Of a DNA stretch of 64,000 nt, positions 51,128-60,444 are shown in pieces. The first letter of the stretch is position 1, and each line of letters begins with the position of its first letter. Location: NCBI RefSeq assembly GCF_004121075.1, contig NZ_RHLN01000001.1, positions 62,001 through 126,000 of the forward strand. Reading direction: 5' to 3'. The notes under the pieces were generated by a model, which made no database searches, was not told the origin of the DNA, and worked only from the letters and a program-made list of their open reading frames with translations. The DNA comes from Lutibacter sp. HS1-25 (GTDB lineage Bacteria > Bacteroidota > Bacteroidia > Flavobacteriales > Flavobacteriaceae). The position numbers and the translations under genes were made by a program.

Positions 51128-53095
51128 ATGAAAAAATTATTTTTAGTACTTTTTTTAATAGGAATAAGTATTTCCAATTACGCTCAAATTCACAATCCGG
51201 TTAAATGGTCTACAGCTGTTAATAAGGTTTCAGACACTGAGTACGATTTAATTATAAAAGCCCAAATTGAAGAAAACTGGCATTTATATTCTCAAAATGT
51301 GCCAGAAGATGGGCCAATTCCAACAAATTTTACTTTTGAAGTTGGTGAAGATTTTCAGTTAGTTGGAACTCCTTCTGAAGAAGATGGACATATTATTGAC
51401 GATCCTGTTTTTGGTATGAAAATAAAATATTTTGAAACCAGCGCTACATTTAAACAACGTATTAAAATTATCAATAAAAATGCTTCTTCAATTGTTGGCG
51501 AAGTTGAATTTATGGTGTGCGACGATTCTAATTGTTTGCCACCAACTTTTGTTGATTTAGAATTTTCAATTTCTTCAACAAAAACAGCTGGCACTATTTT
51601 AACCGACAAAAAGACGGTGGTTGAAAAAAAAAAACAATCCAATTCAGGTAGTAAAAGCTTATTAAGTATTTTTATTATTGCATTTTTCTCTGGTTTTGCT
51701 GCATTGTTAACGCCTTGTGTGTTTCCAATGATTCCAATGACAGTTAGTTTTTTTACCAAACAGAGTAAAAGTAAAGCTGCCGGAATAAAAAATGCCATTA
51801 TTTATGGACTTTCAATCGTTATTATTTACGTTTTACTAGGCTCATTGGTAAGTGCCTTTTTTGGTGCTGATGCTTTAAATGCCTTGTCTACAAACGTTTG
51901 GTTTAATGTTATTTTCTTTTTCTTATTAATTGTATTTGCAGTTTCCTTTTTAGGAGCTTTTGAAATTGTTTTACCTAGTTCGTGGGGAACAAAAGTTGAT
52001 GCGCAAGCAGATAGAGGTGGTTTTGTTGGTATCTTTTTTATGGCATTGGCATTGGCAATTGTTTCGTTTTCTTGTACAGGTCCAATTGTTGGAACGTTAT
52101 TGGTTCAAGCTGCAGCAGGTGGTAATCAAGTAGGGCCTATTGTTGGAATGTTAGGTTTCTCATTGGCTTTGGCAATTCCTTTTGCCTTGTTTGCCGCTTT
52201 TCCGGGTTGGTTAAATTCTTTGCCAAAATCTGGCGGATGGTTAAATACGGTAAAAGTAGTTTTAGGATTTTTAGAACTTGCTTTGGCGTTTAAATTTTTA
52301 TCAAATGCAGATTTGGTATTGCAATTACACTGGTTAGAACGCGAAGTATTTTTAGCTATTTGGATTGCTATTTTTGGAGTTTTGGCTTTGTATTTATTCG
52401 GAAAAATACAATTACCACACGACTCGCCTTTAAAACATATTTCTGTTGGTAGGTTAAGTTTAGGGTTGTTATCGCTAACTTTTACAATTTATATGATTCC
52501 TGGTCTTTGGGGAGCACCGCTAAATTTAATCAGCGCATTTCCGCCAGCACAGCATTATAGTGAAACACCGTATGGCGTTGGATTTACAAAATTGAGTAAC
52601 GACTTAGTGATTAATGGTACTCAAACTAAAATTCCTGAAGGAGCTCACTTAATGGCGCCTCATAATATTTTGGCTTTTAACGATTACGATTTAGGGGTTG
52701 CTTATGCTAAAAAAGTAAATAAACCCATAATGCTCGATTTTACCGGGCACGCTTGTGTAAATTGTCGTAAAATGGAACAACATGTTTGGCCAAATGATAA
52801 CATACTTGAGATTCTTAAAAACGATGTTGTTTTAATTTCTTTGTATGTTGATGATAAACGTGCACTTCCTGAAGGTGAAGAAATCGAATCAAAATTAAGA
52901 CCAGGTAAAAAATTACGTTATATTGGGCAAAAATGGAGCGAATTACAAACCATAAAGTTTGGTGCAAATGCGCAACCTTTTTATGTGTTAATGAATTTAA
53001 ATGAAGAAAATTTAAACGAACCTACCGCTTATACACCTAATGTTGATGAATACCATGCTTGGTTAAAAGAAGGAATCTCAAATTTTAATAAATAA
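51128..53095 (+). CDS. Thiol:disulfide interchange protein DsbD-like
   Basis: 655 residues from the ATG at 51128 (the earlier frame lacks a signal). Signal peptide (about 1-20, NYAQ), DsbD-alpha-like beta domain (about 21-150), eight-span DsbD core (about 175-455) with LLTPCVFPMIPMTVSFF and FSCTGPIVGTLL holding the two channel cysteines, and a C-terminal thioredoxin fold (about 510-655) with CVNC in FTGHACVNCRKMEQ. It carries electrons from cytoplasmic thioredoxin to periplasmic reductases. The next gene, a TlpA-like lipoprotein 5 bp later, is a plausible electron acceptor. Confidence 0.93.
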   Translation: MKKLFLVLFLIGISISNYAQIHNPVKWSTAVNKVSDTEYDLIIKAQIEENWHLYSQNVPEDGPIPTNFTFEVGEDFQLVGTPSEEDGHIIDDPVFGMKIKYFETSATFKQRIKIINKNASSIVGEVEFMVCDDSNCLPPTFVDLEFSISSTKTAGTILTDKKTVVEKKKQSNSGSKSLLSIFIIAFFSGFAALLTPCVFPMIPMTVSFFTKQSKSKAAGIKNAIIYGLSIVIIYVLLGSLVSAFFGADALNALSTNVWFNVIFFFLLIVFAVSFLGAFEIVLPSSWGTKVDAQADRGGFVGIFFMALALAIVSFSCTGPIVGTLLVQAAAGGNQVGPIVGMLGFSLALAIPFALFAAFPGWLNSLPKSGGWLNTVKVVLGFLELALAFKFLSNADLVLQLHWLEREVFLAIWIAIFGVLALYLFGKIQLPHDSPLKHISVGRLSLGLLSLTFTIYMIPGLWGAPLNLISAFPPAQHYSETPYGVGFTKLSNDLVINGTQTKIPEGAHLMAPHNILAFNDYDLGVAYAKKVNKPIMLDFTGHACVNCRKMEQHVWPNDNILEILKNDVVLISLYVDDKRALPEGEEIESKLRPGKKLRYIGQKWSELQTIKFGANAQPFYVLMNLNEENLNEPTAYTPNVDEYHAWLKEGISNFNK

Positions 53096-53100
53096 CAACA

Positions 53101-54114
53101 ATGAAAAAATTAATTTATGTTTTAAGTGTTGCCTTAGCAATAGCAGCTTGTAGTGAAAATGCTCCTAAAGATTATGTAACTTTTTCAGGAAAAATTACCA
53201 ATCAAAATTCAGACTCTTTAATTGTTCGTTCAAGAACATTTAGTAAAAAAATAATGGTAAATCCTGATGGAACTTTTTCAGATACTTTAAAAGTTGAAAC
53301 AGGTAATTACAACGTATACGACGGTACAGAAGGAACAACAATTTATTTAAAAAATGGATTTGAAATCCATATGACTATTGATACAAAAGAATTTGATGAG
53401 TCTGTGGCCTACACAGGTATTGGTGCTGAAGCAAGTAATTATTTGGCAAAAAAAGCATTAATGCAAGAAGCAGAATTAAGCAACGAATCTATGTTTAATT
53501 TAGATTCAGCAGCATACAAATTAAAAACAGCGACTATAATTGCCAAATTTGATGACTTGTTAAAAAATACGCAAAATCTAGACTCAACGTTTATTGCACA
53601 ACAAAATCAGCAATTAGAAAGTTTTAGCCAATATTTAACACAAGCTTATAGTGAAAAAATGTATTTAAATACAGTTTTAGGAAAAGGTGTAGCATCTCCA
53701 AAATTTGTTAATTATGAAAACTATAAAGGTGGCACAACATCATTAGATGATCTTAAAGGTAAATATGTTTATATTGATGTTTGGGCAACATGGTGCGGCC
53801 CTTGTAAGGCTGAAATACCATTTTTAAAAGAAGTAGAAGAAGCTTATCAAGGTAAAAACATTCAGTTTTTAAGTATATCTGTAGATAGAGCAAAAGATCA
53901 CGATACTTGGAAACAAATGATTGAGGAAAAAGAATTAGGTGGTATTCAGCTTTTTGCTGATAACGATTGGAATTCAGATTTTGTGCAAGCTTATAAAATT
54001 AATGGAATTCCTCGTTTTATTTTAATTGATCCTGCCGGAAATATTGTTTCATCAGATGCTCCAAGACCATCTTCAGATGAATTAAAAGTGTTATTAGAAG
54101 AATTAAGTTTATAA
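53101..54114 (+). CDS. TlpA-like thioredoxin lipoprotein
   Basis: 337 residues with a lipoprotein signal ending IAAC (Cys17). An N-terminal DUF4369-like domain (about 25-110, SGKITNQNSDSLIVRSRTF), a helical linker and a TlpA/AhpC-TSA-type thioredoxin domain (about 205-335) with WATWCGPCKAEIPF follow. It is a periplasmic disulfide reductase anchored to a membrane. Close packing after dsbD suggests that it receives electrons from it. The partner substrate is unknown. Confidence 0.9.
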   Translation: MKKLIYVLSVALAIAACSENAPKDYVTFSGKITNQNSDSLIVRSRTFSKKIMVNPDGTFSDTLKVETGNYNVYDGTEGTTIYLKNGFEIHMTIDTKEFDESVAYTGIGAEASNYLAKKALMQEAELSNESMFNLDSAAYKLKTATIIAKFDDLLKNTQNLDSTFIAQQNQQLESFSQYLTQAYSEKMYLNTVLGKGVASPKFVNYENYKGGTTSLDDLKGKYVYIDVWATWCGPCKAEIPFLKEVEEAYQGKNIQFLSISVDRAKDHDTWKQMIEEKELGGIQLFADNDWNSDFVQAYKINGIPRFILIDPAGNIVSSDAPRPSSDELKVLLEELSL

Positions 54115-54135
54115 AATCAAGTTGTTTTTTATTCA

Positions 54136-54174
54136 AAAAGATTCACTTTAATTGTTTTATTAGAGTGAATCTTT
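54136..54174. repeat. Near-perfect 16-bp hairpin between tlpA-like and aminotransferase genes
   Basis: AAAGATTCACTTTAAT (54137-54152) pairs with ATTAGAGTGAATCTTT (54159-54174, one G-U) around a 6-nt loop. It is followed by ACCTAAAA rather than T-run, so it is a poor rho-independent terminator and may be a leader structure of the next gene. Confidence 0.6.
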
Positions 54175-54231
54175 ACCTAAAAAATGAATATATACGAAGC
54201 CTTGCTTTTTAAAAATAAAGAAACAATATCA

Positions 54232-55722
54232 ATGAATTTTTATATTGAAAAACAGTCTGAATTGGAACAATATTTTCAACAATTTAGAGAAAATATTGTA
54301 GGTGTTAATCAAACATTTGAAGGGTTAAACGGAACGCAAAAAATTATTTATACCGATTGGACAGCAAGTGGTAGATTGTACCGACCTATTGAAGAAAAAA
54401 TGTTGAATGATTTTGGCCCTTTTGTTGCCAACACACATACTGAAACTGCTATTACTGGTTCGGCAATGACTTTGGCATATCACAAAGCACGTAGCATTAT
54501 AAAGCAACATGTAAACGCTGGTGTAGATGATGTTTTAATTACCGATGGTACTGGTATGACTGGGGTTGTAAATAAATTTCAGCGTATTTTAGGTTTAAAG
54601 GTAAATGAAAGTTTAAAAACATTTACCACTGTTCCAGAAGCTTTAAAACCTGTTGTTTTTATAACACATATGGAGCATCATTCTAATCAAACTTCTTGGC
54701 TTGAAACCATTGCAAAAGTTGAGATAATTCCTTGCGATGAAGCAGGTTTAATTTGTTTTGATAGTTTTCAAAATTTATTAGAAAAATACAAAGACCGACC
54801 AATAAAAATTGCTTCGGTAACAGCCTGTTCTAATGTTACTGGTATTAGAACTGATTATCATAAAATAGCTAAAATAATTCATCAACATGGCGGACTTTGT
54901 TTTGTTGATTTTGCCTGCTCGGCACCTTATGTGGAAATAAATATGCATCCTCAAGATGAAGAGGCTTATTTAGATGCTATTTTCTTTTCTCCACATAAAT
55001 TTTTAGGTGGTCCCGGAACTTCAGGTGTCCTTGTCTTCAACAAAAAATTATATAAAAATATTGTACCCGATAACCCAGGTGGTGGTACTGTAAATTACAC
55101 AAATCCTTGGGGAGATCACGATTATATTGATGATATTGAAACACGTGAAGATGGTGGTACGCCTGGATTTTTACAAACTATTAGAATTGCTTTGGCAATT
55201 CAGTTAAAAGAAAAAATGGGTATTGAAAATATCCTGAAGCGAGAGCATGAAATTAATGAAATAGTTTTTGAAAAATTGTCAAAAATCTCAAATCTTACAA
55301 TACTTGCAAATCAACATACAGATAGGTTGGGCATTTTTTCATTTTACATACACCAAGCGCATTATAATTTAATTGTAAAATTGTTAAACGATCGTTTTGG
55401 AGTGCAAACTCGTGGAGGTTGTTCTTGTGCTGGTACTTACGGGCATTTTTTATTGCATGTAGATCAACAGACTTCAAAAAATATAGAAAAGCAAATTATT
55501 GAAGGTTGTTTAACCGACCGCCCAGGATGGATTCGTATGTCTATTCATCCAACTATAACCAATGCTGAAGTGCTTTATGTATGCGATAGCATTAAACAAG
55601 TTGCTGAAAATCATAAAAAATGGGCAGAAGATTATTATTACAAGGCTGCTAAAAACGAGTTTGTGCATAAGTCAGCTCAACCAGTTGAAATAGATATTGT
55701 AAATAATTGGTTTAAGTACTAA
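54232..55722 (+). CDS. Class V PLP-dependent aminotransferase/cysteine-desulfurase-like enzyme
   Basis: 496 residues from the ATG at 54232; an in-frame ATG at 54184 would add 16 residues, and only the shorter form begins like the family. PLP fold type I: DGTGMTGVVNKFQRIL (about 105-120), THMEHHSNQTSWLE (about 145-158), FVDFACSAPYVEINMH and the PLP lysine in FFSPHKFLGGPGTSGVLVF. A TRGGCSCAGTYGHFLL block near 400 resembles the active-site Cys loop of cysteine desulfurases but has two Cys. Activity is not settled: selenocysteine lyase, desulfurase or aminotransferase. It is a single gene with no Fe-S assembly partner. Confidence 0.82.
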   Translation: MNFYIEKQSELEQYFQQFRENIVGVNQTFEGLNGTQKIIYTDWTASGRLYRPIEEKMLNDFGPFVANTHTETAITGSAMTLAYHKARSIIKQHVNAGVDDVLITDGTGMTGVVNKFQRILGLKVNESLKTFTTVPEALKPVVFITHMEHHSNQTSWLETIAKVEIIPCDEAGLICFDSFQNLLEKYKDRPIKIASVTACSNVTGIRTDYHKIAKIIHQHGGLCFVDFACSAPYVEINMHPQDEEAYLDAIFFSPHKFLGGPGTSGVLVFNKKLYKNIVPDNPGGGTVNYTNPWGDHDYIDDIETREDGGTPGFLQTIRIALAIQLKEKMGIENILKREHEINEIVFEKLSKISNLTILANQHTDRLGIFSFYIHQAHYNLIVKLLNDRFGVQTRGGCSCAGTYGHFLLHVDQQTSKNIEKQIIEGCLTDRPGWIRMSIHPTITNAEVLYVCDSIKQVAENHKKWAEDYYYKAAKNEFVHKSAQPVEIDIVNNWFKY

Positions 55723-55743
55723 TTTATAGGAAACATTTTTTTC

Positions 55744-55751
55744 TATATTTG
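55744..55751 (+). promoter_or_regulatory. Candidate -7 element (TATATTTG) of the HupE-like gene
   Basis: Exact TAnnTTTG match 22 bp before the ATG at 55774; -33 box not evident. Confidence 0.4.
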
Positions 55752-55773
55752 GACAACCAAAATTTTGAACCCC

Positions 55774-56358
55774 ATGGATAGTTTTTTGTTTTTTTTGAAA
55801 GCAGGTTTTTTTCACGTAATGGATTGGAAAGCCTACGATCATATTTTATTTTTAATTGCACTGGTAGTTGTATACGATTTTAAAAATTGGAAAAGTATCC
55901 TGTGGTTAGTTTCATTATTTACAATTGGACATACACTATCTCTTATTCTATCAGCTTATAAAGTTGTTTCTGTTAGTTCTTTATGGATTGAATTTTTAAT
56001 ACCTGTTACCATATTGGTTACAGCTTTGGTCAATATTTTTTACGCAGGTAATACAGCCAAACAAGCCAAAACCAATACCAATTTGTTTTTTGCTTTGTTT
56101 TTTGGATTGATTCACGGACTTGGTTTTGCAAGTGGTTTTAGAGGTATTGTAGGTACAAAAAGCAATAAATTTTTATCGTTGTTAGAGTTTGCACTTGGTA
56201 TTGAGCTGGCGCAAATTGCAATTGTAATTATTATTCTATTGCTTGGATTTATTTTTCAAAAAATATTTCGTTTTTCAAAAAGAGACTGGGTTCTTATTAT
56301 TTCATCAATAGTAATTGGAATGGTAATTCCTATGATTGTAAATGCCTATTTTTGGTAA
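55774..56358 (+). CDS. HupE/UreJ-family membrane protein
   Basis: 194 residues from the ATG at 55774 (the TTG three codons earlier is disfavoured). Six or so spans. The N-terminal DHILFLIALV and TIGHTLSLILSAY, plus FGLIHGLGFASGF, give the His-rich signature of HupE/UreJ nickel/cobalt-related permeases. No hydrogenase or urease gene is near, so a general metal transport role is possible. The next gene begins 52 bp later. Confidence 0.82.
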   Translation: MDSFLFFLKAGFFHVMDWKAYDHILFLIALVVVYDFKNWKSILWLVSLFTIGHTLSLILSAYKVVSVSSLWIEFLIPVTILVTALVNIFYAGNTAKQAKTNTNLFFALFFGLIHGLGFASGFRGIVGTKSNKFLSLLEFALGIELAQIAIVIIILLLGFIFQKIFRFSKRDWVLIISSIVIGMVIPMIVNAYFW

Positions 56359-56410
56359 AAATTTAACGTTCTGTGTATGATATTCTTAGTATTTTCGTAA
56401 GCAATTAAAA

Positions 56411-56839
56411 ATGATGAAAGAGAAAAAACAACTAAAATACGACCAGGCATACATGCGAATGGCGTTAGAATGGGCAAAATTGTCGTATTGTGAACGCAAA
56501 AAAGTTGGAGCATTAATTGTAAAAGACCGTATGATTATTTCAGATGGTTTTAATGGTACTCCTACTAATTTTGAAAACTGCTGCGAAGAAGAAGGCTATA
56601 CAAAATGGTATGTTTTACATGCCGAAGCCAATGCAATTTTAAAAGTTGCAGCGTCTACACAATCTTGTAAAAATGCCACGCTTTATATTACCTTATCACC
56701 CTGCAGAGAATGTAGTAAATTAATACATCAGTCTGGTATTAAGCGAGTTGTGTATTTAAATGAATACAAAGACACCACAGGAATTGATTTTTTAGAAAAA
56801 GCAGGTGTTGAATTAACTTATTTGAAAAGTATAGAATGA
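56411..56839 (+). CDS. dCMP deaminase-family protein
   Basis: 142 residues, zinc-dependent cytidine/deoxycytidylate deaminase fold. The ligands are HAEANAIL (about 76) and SPCRECSKL (about 97-105); DGFNGTP and the middle CCEEEGYTKW are typical of the ComEB/dCMP deaminase group. It supplies dUMP for thymidylate synthesis, or is a late competence-like protein; the former is favoured. Its last four bases overlap the start of the S41 protease gene, so they are cotranscribed. Confidence 0.87.
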   Translation: MMKEKKQLKYDQAYMRMALEWAKLSYCERKKVGALIVKDRMIISDGFNGTPTNFENCCEEEGYTKWYVLHAEANAILKVAASTQSCKNATLYITLSPCRECSKLIHQSGIKRVVYLNEYKDTTGIDFLEKAGVELTYLKSIE

Positions 56840-58464
56840 CAAAAAGAAATATATATCTGCCTCTGTTTATTGGTATAGCTACCGCAATAGGCGTATTTAT
56901 TGGCAGCCATTTAAATTTTAGTAACAATAAAGTTTTGTTTAGCTCAAACAGTAATGAAGCAAAATTAAAAAAACTGATGAACTACATTCAATATGATTAT
57001 GTTGATGAAGTAGATACAGATAGCTTGTTAGACAATGTAATTACAGATATGCTTGTGAAATTAGATCCGCATTCTGTGTACATTCCAAAAGAAGAATTAG
57101 AGCGTGTTACCGAAAATATGCAAGGTTCGTTTGTTGGAATTGGTGTGTCTTTTTTAATGCACAAAGATTCTATTGCCATAACAGGTGTTATTGAAGGAGG
57201 TCCAAGTGAAAAAATAGGAATCAAAGCAGGAGATAGAATTATTTTAGCAAATAATGATACCCTTACAGGTAATAATATGCTAAAATTGGCTGGAGTTTTA
57301 AGAGATGAAGAAGGAAGTTATATTGCCAATAGAAAAATTAGTGATGCTATTTTAAAAACTTTAAAAGGTGAACCTGGAACACTTGTAGACGTTACTGTTT
57401 ACAGACGTTCTACCAACGAAGTTTTAAAATTTCCTATTTCTAGAGGTGAAGTGGCAATTAAAAGTGTTTCAGCTTCAAATATGATAACACCAACATTGGG
57501 TTATATAAAAATAGAACGATTTGCACGAACTACTTACAACGAATTTAAAACTGACTTAGATGCTTTAATTGCTAAGGGAATGACTTCTTTGGTGTTGGAT
57601 TTAAGAGGTAATCCTGGTGGTTTTATGGATGTAGCCAATGCCATTATTGATGAATTTTTAGAAGACGGAAAACTCATAGTTTTTACCAAAAATAAAAATG
57701 GAGATGTTGATCAATCTTTTGCAACTGCTAAAGGAGATTTTGAAGATGGAAATGTATATGTATTGATCGATCAAAATTCGGCTTCAGCAAGTGAAATTGT
57801 TGCAGGTGCGCTTCAAGATAACGACAAAGGAACCATTGTTGGGCGTCGTTCTTTTGGAAAAGGTCTTGTACAACAGGAAATGGATTTAGGCGATGGTTCA
57901 GCGGTGCGTTTAACAACTTCACGTTATTATACGCCTACAGGTAGATCTATTCAAAAACCATATAGCCACACCAATTCTACAGATTATGAAAATGATTATT
58001 TAGAAAGAATTCATAACGGTGAACTAATTTCAAAAGACAGTATAAAAGTAGATAGTGTGTTAAAATATGTAACACCTAAAGGTAAAATTGTATATGGCGG
58101 CGGCGGAATTATTCCTGATGTTTTTGTGGCTGTTGATACATTAAATACCTATAGTAACAGGTTATTTGGAAATTTAAATGAGTTTGTTTTTGAGTATGTA
58201 GACAATCATAGAATTGAAATGGAAGCATGGAAATTAGATGATTTTGTGAAGAATTTTGATAAAAATAATGCTATTTTAAATCAGTATATCGCTCAGTTAG
58301 ATTTAAATGAGCCAATTTCACCTGAGTCTAAAAAAAATCTAAAACTCTATTTAAATGCTTTAATTGCACGTACTTTATTTGATGATGTTGGTTACTTTAT
58401 GGTAACTCAAAGTACTGATTCTATGATTTTAAAAGTGCTTGAATTAGATAAAAATAAAAACTAG
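56836..58464 (+). CDS. C-terminal processing peptidase, S41 family
   Basis: 542 residues. A signal anchor (about 8-25) is followed by an N-terminal helical part, a PDZ domain (about 95-190: GSFVGIGVSF, IEGGPSEKIGIKAGDRII) and the tail-specific protease domain (about 210-400). Catalytic Ser and Lys are in NSASASEIVAGAL and RSFGKGLVQ. It degrades or trims periplasmic proteins at their C-terminus. Its start overlaps the dCMP deaminase gene by 4 bp. Confidence 0.92.
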   Translation: MTKRNIYLPLFIGIATAIGVFIGSHLNFSNNKVLFSSNSNEAKLKKLMNYIQYDYVDEVDTDSLLDNVITDMLVKLDPHSVYIPKEELERVTENMQGSFVGIGVSFLMHKDSIAITGVIEGGPSEKIGIKAGDRIILANNDTLTGNNMLKLAGVLRDEEGSYIANRKISDAILKTLKGEPGTLVDVTVYRRSTNEVLKFPISRGEVAIKSVSASNMITPTLGYIKIERFARTTYNEFKTDLDALIAKGMTSLVLDLRGNPGGFMDVANAIIDEFLEDGKLIVFTKNKNGDVDQSFATAKGDFEDGNVYVLIDQNSASASEIVAGALQDNDKGTIVGRRSFGKGLVQQEMDLGDGSAVRLTTSRYYTPTGRSIQKPYSHTNSTDYENDYLERIHNGELISKDSIKVDSVLKYVTPKGKIVYGGGGIIPDVFVAVDTLNTYSNRLFGNLNEFVFEYVDNHRIEMEAWKLDDFVKNFDKNNAILNQYIAQLDLNEPISPESKKNLKLYLNALIARTLFDDVGYFMVTQSTDSMILKVLELDKNKN

Positions 58465-58471
58465 CAGTATT

Positions 58472-59218
58472 TTGATTGTTCAAAAAAAAATATACTTTGC
58501 CTCCGACCAACATTTTGGAGCACCAACTTTTGAAAAAAGTAAAATTCGAGAACAAAAGTTTGTAAAATGGCTAGATGAAATAAAAAACGATGCAGAAGTA
58601 TTGTTTTTATTAGGCGATTTATTCGACTTTTGGTTCGAATATAAAAAAGCAGTCCCAAAAGGATTTGTGCGTGTTTTGGGTAAATTGGCCGAATTAAAAG
58701 ACAATGGTGTGCAAATCCATTTTTTTGTTGGTAATCACGATTTGTGGATGCGCGATTATTTTGAAACAGAATTAAATATTCCGGTTTACAACAAACCAAA
58801 AGAGTTTACCTTCAACAATAAAACATTTTTGGTTGGTCACGGAGATGGATTGGGTCCAGGAGATAAAGGTTATAAACGCATGAAAAAGGTGTTTACAAAC
58901 CCAATTTCTAAATGGCTTTACAGATGGTTACATCCCGATATTGGAATTGGGTTAGCTCAATATTTATCAGTAAAAAATAAATTGATTTCAGGTGAAGATG
59001 ATGTTACTTTTTTAGGAGAAGAAAATGAGTGGTTGATACTTTATTGTAAGAAAAAATTAACCCAAAAAAAATACGATTATTTTGTGTTTGGTCACCGTCA
59101 TTTACCACTTGAAATTGTATTGTCAGACACTTCAAAATATATCAACACAGGCGATTGGATTCGCTATTTTACCTATGCTGTTTTTAATGGAGATGAAATG
59201 CTGTTAAAATCATATTAA
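58472..59218 (+). CDS. lpxH: UDP-2,3-diacylglucosamine diphosphatase-like metallophosphoesterase
   Basis: 248 residues. Calcineurin-like motifs are in order: SDQHFG (about 11-16), GDLFDFW (about 49-55), GNHDLW (about 89-94), GHGDG and GHRH (about 209-212). The combination with a hydrophobic lipid-binding helical insert points to LpxH, the step making lipid X in lipid A synthesis. The start is TTG at 58472; the nearest ATG would remove the first phosphoesterase motif. An unrelated metallophosphatase cannot be excluded. Confidence 0.82.
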   Translation: MIVQKKIYFASDQHFGAPTFEKSKIREQKFVKWLDEIKNDAEVLFLLGDLFDFWFEYKKAVPKGFVRVLGKLAELKDNGVQIHFFVGNHDLWMRDYFETELNIPVYNKPKEFTFNNKTFLVGHGDGLGPGDKGYKRMKKVFTNPISKWLYRWLHPDIGIGLAQYLSVKNKLISGEDDVTFLGEENEWLILYCKKKLTQKKYDYFVFGHRHLPLEIVLSDTSKYINTGDWIRYFTYAVFNGDEMLLKSY

Positions 59219-59333
59219 ACATCCAATTTTTCCTTATTTTTTAACCAATTTTTAACAAGATTTTAGAAAATATTTCTGCTATTTGCAGTGACAATAAAGC
59301 GTATTTAATTCAAGTGATTTAAAAACAAGAAAA

Positions 59334-60338
59334 ATGATTGAAAATAACAGTTCAGTAGACATTAGAGCTATTAATGAAAAAATAGAAAAAGAGAGTGCAT
59401 TTGTTGATTTGTTGGTAATGGAAATGAACAAAGTGATTGTTGGTCAAAAGCACATGGTTGAGCGTTTGCTAATTGGTTTGTTAGGAAATGGTCATATTTT
59501 GTTAGAAGGGGTTCCTGGTTTGGCAAAAACATTGGCAATTAATACTTTGGCAAAAGCAGTACAAGGTAAGTTTAGCCGAATTCAATTTACACCAGATTTA
59601 TTACCTGCCGATGTTGTAGGTACTATGATTTACAGCGTAAAAGACAACGATTTTACCATAAAAAAAGGACCAATTTTTGCAAACTTTGTATTGGCCGATG
59701 AGATTAACCGTGCACCTGCAAAAGTTCAATCTGCTTTGTTAGAAGCTATGCAGGAGCGTCAAATTACAATTGGTGATACCACATTTAAATTAGACGAACC
59801 ATTTTTAGTAATGGCAACTCAAAACCCTGTTGAGCAAGAAGGTACTTATCCGTTACCTGAAGCACAGGTCGATCGTTTTATGTTAAAAACGGTTATTGAT
59901 TATCCAAAATTAGAAGATGAACAGCAAATTATGCGTGCCAATTTAAATGGCAGTTTTGGTAAGGTCAATGCAGTGGCTTCAATAGAGCAAATTTTAAGAG
60001 CTAGAGCTGCAGCGAAAGAAGTTTATATGGACGAGAAAATTGAAAAATATATTTTAGATATTATTTTTGCAACACGTTATCCAGAAAAATACAACCTACC
60101 AGATTTAAAAGGTTTAATTAGTTTTGGATCTTCGCCTCGTGGTAGTATCAATTTAGCAATGGCAGCTAAATGTTATGCATTTATCAAAAGAAGAGGTTAT
60201 GTAATTCCTGAAGATGTTCGTGCTGTTGTACACGATGTATTGCGTCACCGTATTGGAATTACATACGAAGCAGAAGCTGAAAACGTAACTTCAGAAGACA
60301 TTATAAACCAAATTGTAAATCAAGTAGAAGTTCCATAA
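59334..60338 (+). CDS. MoxR-family AAA ATPase
   Basis: 334 residues. Walker A GVPGLAKT (about 60-67) with GHILLEGVPGL, Walker B NFVLADEINRAPAKVQSALL (about 117-136), sensor MATQNPVEQEGTYPLPEAQ (about 162-180) and the C-terminal lid with SFGSSPRGSINLAMAAKCYA. MoxR ATPases act as chaperones for VWA-domain partners; here the next genes are DUF58 and two VWA proteins. First gene of the Bat operon, which extends beyond the window edge. Confidence 0.93.
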   Translation: MIENNSSVDIRAINEKIEKESAFVDLLVMEMNKVIVGQKHMVERLLIGLLGNGHILLEGVPGLAKTLAINTLAKAVQGKFSRIQFTPDLLPADVVGTMIYSVKDNDFTIKKGPIFANFVLADEINRAPAKVQSALLEAMQERQITIGDTTFKLDEPFLVMATQNPVEQEGTYPLPEAQVDRFMLKTVIDYPKLEDEQQIMRANLNGSFGKVNAVASIEQILRARAAAKEVYMDEKIEKYILDIIFATRYPEKYNLPDLKGLISFGSSPRGSINLAMAAKCYAFIKRRGYVIPEDVRAVVHDVLRHRIGITYEAEAENVTSEDIINQIVNQVEVP

Positions 60339-60343
60339 CACCC

Positions 60344-60429
60344 TTTTAATTCCCCAAAGGGGAAATTTTAAGATAGATTATTAGATAATGTAATTAAAAT
60401 AAAAAGCCCTCTTTCCTTTGAAGAGAGGG
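60344..60429. repeat. Two hairpins in the moxR-DUF58 spacer
   Basis: Hairpin 1 (60344-60370) is TTCCCCAAAGGGGAA within AT flanks. Hairpin 2 (60407-60429) is CCCTCTTTCCTTTGAAGAGAGGG, ending 15 bp before the next ATG. They resemble short interspersed repeats common between genes in Flavobacteriaceae and may lower expression of the distal genes. Confidence 0.5.
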
Positions 60430-60444
60430 TTGGGAGAGAGGAAA

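Noticed and set aside
59241-59256. Two TTAAC copies 11 bp apart upstream of moxR
   Set aside because: Only two units and no further phased repeats; expected by chance in AT-rich spacer DNA, so not counted with the Pho-like arrays.
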